From the NCBI GenBank assembly GCA_012800885.1, contig JAAZIL010000001.1, forward strand, positions 1 through 12,865: a stretch of 12,865 bases of DNA, given 5' to 3'. Position numbers and translations under genes: made by a program. Positions 1 through 7,105 of this stretch are shown one piece after another. The stretch's first letter is position 1. The number at the start of each line of letters is the position of its first letter. The DNA is from Candidatus Dojkabacteria bacterium (GTDB lineage: Bacteria > Patescibacteriota > Dojkabacteria > SC72). Under the pieces are notes generated by a model. That model saw only the letters and a program-made list of their open reading frames with translations, searched no databases and was not told the DNA's origin.

Positions 1-36
1 ACAGTATATTCAATGATATATGAGAAGTCAACAGAT

Positions 37-75
37 AAAAAAAGAAAGAGGGATCGGTACTGCCCCAACCGACCC
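37..75 (-). terminator. intrinsic terminator of the left-edge RNA
   Basis: On the minus strand an 8-bp stem (68-75 with 51-58, one G-U pair) and a 9-nt loop are followed by a pyrimidine run ending in seven T (positions 43-37). This is a standard Rho-independent layout. Confidence 0.7.
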
Positions 76-285
76 CGGTCCTACCCAGCTAACTTACAAT
101 GTTAAGTGGATAGAATCGAAGAGCACAGAAGTGCTTCCCAATCTTCCTTTCTCTATCTTTAAAAAATATTAAAGATATAGGAAAGAGAGACTAAAGAATC
201 TTAGGCTTTTCCTTTTGCCCAGATGTGTTTGTGGCACCCCAGACAAAGGGAAAAAACTAAGATATCCACAGGCATTCTTAATGAA
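37..285 (-). ncRNA. putative structured small RNA or attenuator leader, family not recognised
   Basis: The segment lies between a near-consensus promoter (292-321) and an intrinsic terminator (37-75), so a transcript of roughly 250 nt is expected. Read on the minus strand it folds into consecutive hairpins: a long imperfect one at 199-264 closed by ATCTTAG/CTAAGAT; one at 147-185 with a 9-bp core TATCTTTAA/TTAAAGATA; a short one at 118-137 (AGCAC/GTGCT); one at 81-113 with a stem of about 12 bp; and the terminator. No convincing ORF lies inside. I looked for RNase P, tmRNA, SRP, 6S and T-box signatures and found none. The 81-113 hairpin shares its stem sequence with hairpins inserted in the 23S gene. 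It could be a stand-alone RNA or the terminated leader of a gene beyond position 1. The structure is seen in the sequence; the transcription unit is inferred. Confidence 0.55.
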
Positions 286-291
286 CGTTAT

Positions 292-321
292 ATTATAAAC
301 CCTATGGCTGTAATATGTCAA
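292..321 (-). promoter_or_regulatory. sigma-70 type promoter, TTGACA-N18-TATAAT
   Basis: Both hexamers match the consensus exactly: -35 at 316-321 and -10 at 292-297 (minus strand), with an 18-bp spacer. The predicted start is near 285. This is the best promoter match in the window, in keeping with a strongly expressed RNA. It lies about 140 bp downstream of the radA stop. Confidence 0.75.
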
Positions 322-460
322 CCCTATAAGAGTTATCCACTTCACAGGACATTTGAATATATCCCCTCCTCTATACAATATCCAGCAACTCTCGATATTA
401 CGAATGTTACGCAAAACTCTTGGGTATAATATGTTACGATAATTAAGGATGATTACCTCG

Positions 461-1804
461 CTAAAGCTTAGAGATATCCTTTAACATAATTACTTCTAGC
501 CCCTTCTTGCTCTTTAGCGCTGTGCTTCCCACATACACACCTGTGTAACCAACCCGTGACGCTTCAGCTAGAACTGAATCCAAACCCCAACTACCCCTAA
601 TCTCTCCTGTAAGGCCTACTTCCCCAAAGTAAATCTTCTCTCTACTCAAGGTTGTATCCTTAACAATAGATTTAATTGCAACACACACTGCTAAATCAAT
701 GGCAGGATCAGAAACAACCATACCTCCCACTACATTAACAAATACATCTTTATCACCTAAGTAGACTCCACCTCTTTTAGAAAGAACTGCACAGAGCATA
801 TCCAATCTAGGCTTTCTAATTCCATTTGCAACTCTTCTAAGAGGTCCTGCTTCTGCACCTCTCTCAACTACTAATGCCTGTACCTCAACAAATACAACTC
901 TAGAGCCTTTTAAAATAGCACCAATTGCACTACCTGTTGCTGATGATTTAGAGTCAAGGAATACCAAAGATGGATTACCTACCTCCTCCATACCCTTGGA
1001 TGTCATCTCAAAAACCCCTATCTCATTGGTAGAACCAAACCTGTTCTTCATACCCCTTAATATCCTGTACTGATTATACTCACCTCCTTCAATATAGAGG
1101 ACACAATCTACGATATGTTCAAGTATCTTAGGACCTGCAATATCTCCTCCCTTGTTTATCTGACCCACTAATATACTCGGTACACCTGTTATCTTAGAAA
1201 GCCTTGTTAAAAGAGCACCTGATGCTCTTACTTGACTAATACTCCCTGGATAACCCTTTGAACTTAGAGATGTAACACTCTGTATAGAGTCTACTATAAT
1301 TAAACCAAATTTCTGCTCTGATACAAGATTAAATATATTCTCTACAACAATATCATTAGTTACAAAGATATTCTCAGGCTTACCTCTCCTTTTTGACAAC
1401 CTCTCAAGTCTTGCAACTAATTGAGAAGGAGACTCTTCACCACATACATAGAGAATCTTCTTCTTAGAAGAGAGATTAAGTGCTATCTGTAAAAGGAGTG
1501 TAGACTTCCCTACACCAGGTTCACCACTCATTAATACAACCTCACCAGATACCATACCCCCACCTAAAACTCTATCAAACTCATCAAAGCCTGTACTAAG
1601 CCTACCTGTCACTCCCTTTTTACTATCGGCACTACTATCATACTCTGTAATAGCCCTGTAGTCAGCCTTTGCTTTTGTAGTTACCTCCTGTGATATATCA
1701 CTCTCCTCGGGTAACTGCTCTAGAGTACCCCACTGCCCACATGAACTACATTTACCTGACCAACGTAAGAATTCGCTACCACATGAATTACAAATATATT
1801 TCAT
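461..1804 (-). CDS. radA: DNA repair protein RadA
   Basis: RadA is a cytoplasmic RecA-like ATPase that promotes branch migration and processing of recombination intermediates. The 447 residues are close to the usual 450-460. Visible parts in order: an N-terminal zinc finger (C5, C8, C19, C22); Walker A GEPGVGKS at 94-101; Walker B ending LIIVDS at 168-173; the RadA signature KNRFG at 253-257; and a Lon-protease-like C-terminal domain from about 280 to the end. The ATG at 1804 immediately precedes the zinc finger, which fixes the start. No Shine-Dalgarno sequence is seen upstream, and only 23 bp separate it from the clpC stop, so co-transcription with clpC is likely. The clpC-radA order is also found in Firmicutes. 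The gene ends in TAG. Confidence 0.97.
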   Translation of the reverse strand: MKYICNSCGSEFLRWSGKCSSCGQWGTLEQLPEESDISQEVTTKAKADYRAITEYDSSADSKKGVTGRLSTGFDEFDRVLGGGMVSGEVVLMSGEPGVGKSTLLLQIALNLSSKKKILYVCGEESPSQLVARLERLSKRRGKPENIFVTNDIVVENIFNLVSEQKFGLIIVDSIQSVTSLSSKGYPGSISQVRASGALLTRLSKITGVPSILVGQINKGGDIAGPKILEHIVDCVLYIEGGEYNQYRILRGMKNRFGSTNEIGVFEMTSKGMEEVGNPSLVFLDSKSSATGSAIGAILKGSRVVFVEVQALVVERGAEAGPLRRVANGIRKPRLDMLCAVLSKRGGVYLGDKDVFVNVVGGMVVSDPAIDLAVCVAIKSIVKDTTLSREKIYFGEVGLTGEIRGSWGLDSVLAEASRVGYTGVYVGSTALKSKKGLEVIMLKDISKL

Positions 1805-1827
1805 TGGAATAATTATTAAGTTAGTTT

Positions 1828-4293
1828 CTACTTAAAAACAACCTCTCCATCTACAAAATCTAGCTTTAATTCTCCCTTCTTCTCGCTCTGTAACAACTTA
1901 TCCGCAATAGCACTCTCAACTACATCTTGTACAACTCTCCTAATAGGTCTTGCACCATACTCTTCACTAAATCCTTCTTTAACAATATGTGATAACAATG
2001 TATTTGTAATTGATACAGAAACCCCTTGTGAAGCAAGCCTCTCATTTAACTCTTCAAGGAGTAATTTTGTAATCTTCTTTGCATCTACAAGACTCAGTGC
2101 TCTAAATATTACAATATCATCAAGCCTGTTTAAAAGTTCAGGTCTCAATGTTCTCCTTAATTCACTCATTAGTTCAGACTTCATTGCACCGTACGCCTTC
2201 TCTGAATCACTCTCTTCTGTGGTAGGACTATCAGTTCCAAAACCCAGTACCTTATCTCTACTAATCTCCTCCGCCCCAATATTTGAAGTCATAATAACGA
2301 TAGTGTTCTTAAAGTTTACTTTCCTACCTCGACCATCTGTTAAATGACCATACTCAAGTATCTGTAACAAAATATTTAATACATCTGCATGAGCCTTCTC
2401 TATCTCATCAAAAAGTATCACACTATGAGGATTCCTCTTTACACTCTCTGTTAACCATCCTCCTTCCTGATAACCTACATAACCCGGAGGAGAACCAATT
2501 AGTTTAGAAACACTATGCATCTCCATCATCTCACTCATATCTATCTGTATTAATCTATCCTCTTTCCCAAATAGTTCTTTTGCTAATACTTTAGCTAACT
2601 CTGTTTTACCAACACCTGTAGGTCCTAAAAAGAGAAAAGATGCCCAAGGCCTACTTACATCAGATATTCCAACCCTTGCTCTTTTAATTGCTGACACAAC
2701 ACTCTCTACCGCCTCATGTTGTCCAATTACTAATTTATTAATCTTTGCATCTAACTTTAGTAATGCACTCTTCTCTTTACTACCCAGTGTATTTAGAGGA
2801 ATACCTGTCCAATCAGAGATTACTACCCTAATATCCTCTGCGTTAACTTCACTACTCTTCTCTCTCTTACTCTCATCTCTCTCTTTCTCTAAACTCTTTA
2901 CCTTCTTGTTTAAAGCATCTTCTCTCTTCTTGTACTTCTCTGCCATCTTCATCCTCCCTTGTAGAATATATTCTTTTTTAGCCTTCTGAACACCTCTTAA
3001 CTTAGCCATGAGTGTAGACAAACTCTCATACTCACCCTCTACAGACAACCTCTTTGTAGCACTCGCTTCATCTAAAAGATCTATCGCCTTATCTGGAAGA
3101 TACCTATCACTAATATATCTATCTGAGAGAGTAACAGCTAATTCTACTGCAACATCACTAATATTAATATTGTGATGAGCTTCAAGAATCGGTTTTAAAT
3201 TCTTTAATATCTGAATACTCTCGTCTAAGGTAGGCTCTTTTAGAACAATGGGCTGAAATCTCCTTGCTAAAGCATTATCACTCTCAAAATATGCAGAGTA
3301 ATCATCTGTTGTAGTTGCCCCTATACACCTGAAATTATCTCTCAAAAGAGCAGGCTTTAGTATTGAGGCTATCTCTGAAGAACCACCTGGCATTGAAGAG
3401 GTTAGAATTGTATGAATTTCATCAATAAAGAGAATAGTATTAGTAGATTCAACAACCTCATTTACTATCTCTAATACTTTCTCCTCTACATCCCCTCTCA
3501 TTCTACTACCTGCCATAATACTAGCTACATCCAAAGAAACAATCTTCATATCTTTTAGAGAAGGAGGGACTCTACCTTGAGCAATCTTCTGTGCTAAACC
3601 CTCAATCAAAACAGTTTTACCCACGCCAGCATCACCTATTACAATAGGGTTGTTTTTTCTTCTTCTACTTAAAACCTTGATAATAGCAGAAAGCTCATCC
3701 TCTCTCCCAACAAGCGGATCTAGTTTACCTGCTTTTGCAAGTTGAACAAGATCATACCCTATTACATCTAAGATTTTTCCTTGCTCTGCTCCTGTAAAAG
3801 AAACTTGTGGTTTAGCCAAAACACCTAAAGGATAGGTTGCATGCTCAGAGAGATGCTTCTGGAATCTCTTAATCTCTATACCCATACCTATTAAATCATC
3901 AACAAATGGTTCCTCCAAATCTAGAATACCTAGAAGAAGATGCTCTGAACCAACATATACATGGGAATATTTCTGAGACCAATCAAATGCTCTCCTTAGA
4001 ACATCCCTACTTTTTGCAGAAAATTTAACCTCTCTAGGAGTATCAACACTAACCGTAATATCTATATCTACAGCACCTAACAGTTTGGTTACTACCTCTT
4101 TAATATTACAATCCATATCTTTTAGTAATCGAGTAGCAAGAGAATTATCATTTAGTAGTATACCTACAAGGATATGTTCCGGTTGTACTAATCTACTCTT
4201 TAGGTGCTCTGCAATTAACGAAGAGTTACGCAAAGATACTCTAGCATTTACAGAGAGCCTTTTAAAGATATGTTTCTTTGTCATACCATTCAT
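1828..4293 (-). CDS. clpC: ATP-dependent Clp protease ATPase subunit ClpC
   Basis: This is an 821-residue two-ring Hsp100 unfoldase of the ClpC type, which feeds substrates to ClpP in the cytoplasm. Parts in order: the Clp N-terminal repeat domain (about 1-150); first AAA+ ring with Walker A GDAGVGKT at 220-227, Walker B ILFIDEIH at 287-294 and arginine fingers near 344-345; a middle coiled coil at about 412-475, short as in ClpC rather than ClpB; second ring with Walker A GPTGVGKT at 557-564, Walker B VILFDEIE at 625-632 and pore loop GYVG at 604-607; and the ClpP-docking tripeptide LGF at 683-685. One oddity is the first-ring pore loop, usually KYRG, which here reads RMRG (264-267). Start: the ATG at 4293 lies six bases after a TATAAT and would be leaderless; a second ATG three codons on (4284) is an alternative. 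Confidence 0.96.
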   Translation of the reverse strand: MNGMTKKHIFKRLSVNARVSLRNSSLIAEHLKSRLVQPEHILVGILLNDNSLATRLLKDMDCNIKEVVTKLLGAVDIDITVSVDTPREVKFSAKSRDVLRRAFDWSQKYSHVYVGSEHLLLGILDLEEPFVDDLIGMGIEIKRFQKHLSEHATYPLGVLAKPQVSFTGAEQGKILDVIGYDLVQLAKAGKLDPLVGREDELSAIIKVLSRRRKNNPIVIGDAGVGKTVLIEGLAQKIAQGRVPPSLKDMKIVSLDVASIMAGSRMRGDVEEKVLEIVNEVVESTNTILFIDEIHTILTSSMPGGSSEIASILKPALLRDNFRCIGATTTDDYSAYFESDNALARRFQPIVLKEPTLDESIQILKNLKPILEAHHNINISDVAVELAVTLSDRYISDRYLPDKAIDLLDEASATKRLSVEGEYESLSTLMAKLRGVQKAKKEYILQGRMKMAEKYKKREDALNKKVKSLEKERDESKREKSSEVNAEDIRVVISDWTGIPLNTLGSKEKSALLKLDAKINKLVIGQHEAVESVVSAIKRARVGISDVSRPWASFLFLGPTGVGKTELAKVLAKELFGKEDRLIQIDMSEMMEMHSVSKLIGSPPGYVGYQEGGWLTESVKRNPHSVILFDEIEKAHADVLNILLQILEYGHLTDGRGRKVNFKNTIVIMTSNIGAEEISRDKVLGFGTDSPTTEESDSEKAYGAMKSELMSELRRTLRPELLNRLDDIVIFRALSLVDAKKITKLLLEELNERLASQGVSVSITNTLLSHIVKEGFSEEYGARPIRRVVQDVVESAIADKLLQSEKKGELKLDFVDGEVVFK

Positions 4294-4299
4294 ATTCTC

Positions 4300-4308
4300 A
4301 TTATACCA
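4300..4308 (-). promoter_or_regulatory. extended -10 promoter of clpC
   Basis: The minus strand reads TGGTATAAT, a perfect extended -10 (TGN plus TATAAT), in the 56-bp gap between rpsA and clpC. No good -35 is visible, as is common for extended -10 promoters. The expected transcription start falls on or next to the clpC ATG, implying a leaderless mRNA. Confidence 0.55.
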
Positions 4309-4349
4309 AAAAAATGGGTAAAACCTTTTATTGAGGTCTACATTAATTA

Positions 4350-5570
4350 CTATTTAATCTCTGAATCAATAGCAGCATCAATTGCCTCTGCAAGCTCTGT
4401 ATCATCTAGCTTAGGCACCACTCTCTCTCCTGCTTTAAGACTTAATCCTAAATGCCTCTCAGTAGATGATATTGAAAGAATCTTTACTTTTACCTTCTGA
4501 TTAACAGAAACAATATCCTGAGGATCTTTAACAAGCTTATCTGAAAGCTCAGAGATATGGATTAGCCCATTTAAACCCTCACCTATTCTAACAAAAGCAC
4601 CATAAGGTACAACCTTCTGTATCTCTCCTTCTACAACATCTCCCACTTTGTACTCTGCTATTGCCTTCGACCATGGATCTTGCCTTAATCTCTTAACACT
4701 GTAAGCTACTCTCTTACCTCCATCAGAGAGACCTATCACCATAACCTCTACAGAATCTCCAACTGAATATATTGCCCCTATATCTTCTACTTTATCCCAT
4801 GAAAGTTCCGAAAGATGAACCAATCCCTCTAAACCTTGTGCATTTACAAAGATTCCAAACGGTGTAATACCACTTACAGTACCGGTTAAAACATCCCCTT
4901 CCTTTATCTTCTTTAATGTCTGAGCTCTTTTCTCTAAATCTCTAGTCTGTGTAACCATCTTCTCAGAGAGAATAATACGATTCTTCTCTCTATCCAACTC
5001 TATTATCCTGGTCTTAATACTCTCTCCAATCAATGTATTCAATCTCTTCTGTACTTTAGATGAAATATCTTTTCCAACCTGTCTAACACCACTAGCATAG
5101 ACTCGTGTTGCATCTAACTGTGATGTAGGAATAAAGCCTCTGATACCCTTACCTATCTCTACTATTAGACCACCTGTATTTGATTCTACTACTACTGCCT
5201 CTATAACATCATTCTCCTTCTTCGCTTTTTCTAATGCTAACCATGCACTAGCCTGTTGAGTTCTTCTAATAGAGAGGACCAATTGACCTTTATCATCTTC
5301 TGGTTTAACAACATACACTAATATGTCATCTCCTATCTCTAGTTTTGTCCAATCTAAAACATCTGATTTTAATTCTCTTCCTGCGATAATACCTTCTGAT
5401 TTAAAACCAACATCAACAATAACTACTCCATTATTAACATCTACAACCTTACCTTCTACAACATCTCCTCTATTGAGAGGTTTAAAATATTTTGAACTAT
5501 CTGAAAGAAATTTATCTAACTGTGAATATAATGATTTGTCTAAAGTATCATCATTTTTTGAATTAACCAT
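4350..5570 (-). CDS. rpsA: 30S ribosomal protein S1 (bS1), four-repeat form
   Basis: S1 binds mRNA on the small ribosomal subunit and helps initiation on weakly marked messages. The 406 residues hold four S1 (OB-fold) RNA-binding repeats at about 35-103, 119-204, 225-294 and 309-378. The last two are the most canonical (for example PFGIFVNAQGLEGLVHLSEL and PYGAFVRIGEGLNGLIHISEL-like cores). The protein is shorter than the six-repeat E. coli S1 and resembles the Firmicutes-type arrangement. The tail is acidic. The ATG at 5570 has a good ribosome site, AGGGAG five bases upstream, one of the few clear ones in the window. The gene has its own promoter (5644-5672) and ends in TAG, 56 bp before clpC. 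Confidence 0.93.
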   Translation of the reverse strand: MVNSKNDDTLDKSLYSQLDKFLSDSSKYFKPLNRGDVVEGKVVDVNNGVVIVDVGFKSEGIIAGRELKSDVLDWTKLEIGDDILVYVVKPEDDKGQLVLSIRRTQQASAWLALEKAKKENDVIEAVVVESNTGGLIVEIGKGIRGFIPTSQLDATRVYASGVRQVGKDISSKVQKRLNTLIGESIKTRIIELDREKNRIILSEKMVTQTRDLEKRAQTLKKIKEGDVLTGTVSGITPFGIFVNAQGLEGLVHLSELSWDKVEDIGAIYSVGDSVEVMVIGLSDGGKRVAYSVKRLRQDPWSKAIAEYKVGDVVEGEIQKVVPYGAFVRIGEGLNGLIHISELSDKLVKDPQDIVSVNQKVKVKILSISSTERHLGLSLKAGERVVPKLDDTELAEAIDAAIDSEIK

Positions 5571-5599
5571 ATATACTCCCTATGGCGATGTATGAGTTA

Positions 5600-5636
5600 G
5601 CAGCATTACATACATACAACTAATATAATGGGCTGC
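5600..5636 (-). promoter_or_regulatory. hairpin at the 5' end of the rpsA mRNA
   Basis: GCAGC (5636-5632) pairs with GCTGC (5604-5600) and ATTA with TAAT beyond a two-base bulge. The predicted transcription start is at about 5637, so the mRNA would begin with this stem. It may stabilise the message or take part in S1 autoregulation; neither role is shown by the sequence. Confidence 0.45.
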
Positions 5637-5643
5637 GATTGTG

Positions 5644-5672
5644 ATTATATCAATAATTCTTAATACTGTGAA
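5644..5672 (-). promoter_or_regulatory. rpsA promoter, TTCACA-N17-TATAAT
   Basis: The -10 at 5644-5649 is a perfect match and the -35 at 5667-5672 matches five of six bases, with the optimal 17-bp spacer. It overlaps the last codons of the upstream 278-residue gene, so rpsA can be transcribed independently of it. Confidence 0.65.
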
Positions 5673-6496
5673 GTACTCTGTTGCCTCCTTTTAATTACTT
5701 CTTTAATTCCTCTCTCTATCCCCTTGTATTCACTTAAAGTAATCAACCTCTCTGGTATATCACTCCCAATCAACCTGTATTTAGCTTCCCACTCATCACT
5801 CTTTTTATCATACTGATCGATAGTAAAAACTAAAATATCCCTCCCTATACTCTCCACTTGCTCTCTAGAGATATTGCGATATCTCGATATCCCAAAACCT
5901 AAGGAACTCACCTTCTTTGGTAGGTTTAAAGTACGACATGTTGTCTCAAGAAATCGAAAGTTAAGACGAGTTTCTAAATACACAGCTTTAAATACAGTAT
6001 CTAGTCCCCCAAGAAATATATTCTCTTTCCACGATTCTTTAGATCCGAAAAACTTCTTCGTTCTTCTTACTTCTGCTCTATACCTATCTTTCAGAATCAT
6101 TTTTTGGACAAGAGGATTAAAGAAATGCATAGTAACAGGAATCTTTAAGTTTGAAGGAGATCTAAGCTTTACGACTCTATTGTATACCAGATTCCTTGGA
6201 TTCTCTGGATTAAGGAAAAAAGGATCTATTCTACTACTCTTTCTCTGTTTCGGTGTTAAACATGTATCATTACCAAAATCATTAAAGGAATCTACATGTA
6301 TATTAATTGAAGTAAGATTACCCTGTAATACACTGTATATACCACCTCGATGGAGAACCTCTTGATAAGCCTGGCAAGCAACAGAGGTACCGTGTTCATT
6401 GGCAGGAACAAAAGAGACATTAAAACCAGTCTCTTCCTCACTACTTCCTCTCTGAGACCTATCTTCTTCTGTTAGTAAATTTTGTTCATCTTCCAA
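5660..6496 (-). CDS. hypothetical protein, family not recognised
   Basis: I do not recognise this 278-residue protein. The first 25 residues are acidic and polar, probably disordered. The rest is mixed and basic in places: a segment rich in Arg, Lys and aromatic residues at about 128-180, and a basic C-terminus (about 255-272). There is no signal peptide, membrane segment, nucleotide-binding loop or zinc-binding cluster; the three cysteines are scattered (41, 79, 187). The start is TTG at 6496; there is no in-frame ATG before residue 123. A TATACT -10 lies six bases upstream, which would make the mRNA leaderless. It sits 18 bp after nth and 89 bp before rpsA. Even base composition and a long uninterrupted frame support a real gene. 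Confidence 0.75.
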   Translation of the reverse strand: MEDEQNLLTEEDRSQRGSSEEETGFNVSFVPANEHGTSVACQAYQEVLHRGGIYSVLQGNLTSINIHVDSFNDFGNDTCLTPKQRKSSRIDPFFLNPENPRNLVYNRVVKLRSPSNLKIPVTMHFFNPLVQKMILKDRYRAEVRRTKKFFGSKESWKENIFLGGLDTVFKAVYLETRLNFRFLETTCRTLNLPKKVSSLGFGISRYRNISREQVESIGRDILVFTIDQYDKKSDEWEAKYRLIGSDIPERLITLSEYKGIERGIKEVIKRRQQSTSQY

Positions 6497-6502
6497 GACA
6501 AC

Positions 6503-6508
6503 AGTATA
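6503..6508 (-). promoter_or_regulatory. possible -10 element for the 278-residue gene
   Basis: TATACT lies exactly six bases upstream of the TTG start, the same geometry as at clpC. A second TATAAT at 6522-6527, inside the end of nth, is another candidate. No clear -35 is present for either. Confidence 0.35.
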
Positions 6509-6514
6509 TTAATT

Positions 6515-7105
6515 TTAAAAGATTATATCTTTATCAAAGTCATACCTACCATACATCACAAAATATCTATTAATTTTGTACCACTCTTCCCTAGGGTATA
6601 ATCTCTCTAAGTCTTTAGCAATTTTATTTGGATCGGTATTACTAGTTAAACCGTACTTTAAACTAACCTTCTTTACATGCGTATCTACTGCTATACCTTG
6701 ATTAACTTTGTATAGCTCATTAAGAAATACATTCGCCGTCTTGTAACCTACTCCAGGTAGCTCTAAGAGCTTCTCCAAAGATATAGGGATCTCTCCTGCA
6801 TACTCTTTAATCAGAATCTCTGACATCCTCTTTATATTCTTTGCCTTAGTTTTATAATAATTTATAGAAGAGATACACTTCTCAAGTTCTCTCACAGGAG
6901 CTAAGGACATCGTATACCCATCGGGGTATATCTCAAAGAGATCTTTTGTAACCTTATTGACTTGTTTATCTGTAGTTTGTGCTGAAAGGACAATACATAC
7001 TAAAAATTGAAAAGGCGTATCCCAATTAATCAGCTCTGTACGAGCATCAGGATACATCTTCTCTAACTTTCTTAATAACAGAATAGCTTTCTCTTTTCTC
7101 TGCAT
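6515..7105 (-). CDS. nth: endonuclease III family DNA glycosylase lacking the iron-sulfur cluster
   Basis: Endonuclease III removes oxidised pyrimidines from DNA and nicks the abasic site. The helix-hairpin-helix LPGVGYKTANVFL begins at 116 and carries the catalytic lysine K122; AVDTHV holds the catalytic aspartate D141. Both match the E. coli Nth pattern (K120, D138). The protein is 196 residues (E. coli 211) and stops just after YGRYDFDKDIIF, where family members carry four cysteines that bind a 4Fe-4S cluster. Only C37 and C77 exist, so the cluster is absent. No cysteine-coding continuation is visible in the 18 bp after the stop. The ATG follows the previous gene's TAA with no spacing and no ribosome site, suggesting translational coupling. 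Confidence 0.92.
   Translation of the reverse strand: MQRKEKAILLLRKLEKMYPDARTELINWDTPFQFLVCIVLSAQTTDKQVNKVTKDLFEIYPDGYTMSLAPVRELEKCISSINYYKTKAKNIKRMSEILIKEYAGEIPISLEKLLELPGVGYKTANVFLNELYKVNQGIAVDTHVKKVSLKYGLTSNTDPNKIAKDLERLYPREEWYKINRYFVMYGRYDFDKDIIF

Noticed and set aside
100..125. TTCGATTC resembling a tRNA or tmRNA T-loop on the minus strand
   Set aside because: There is no paired T-arm, acceptor or CCA around it.
169..429. Two overlapping reading frames of 81 (minus) and 68 (plus) codons
   Set aside because: They overlap each other and the consensus promoter and hairpins of the left-edge RNA. They have no ribosome site, and their composition looks random.
5323..6365. Plus-strand frames of 90 and 163 codons opposite rpsA and the 278-residue gene
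   Set aside because: They are antisense shadows of longer genes, with no promoter or ribosome site.
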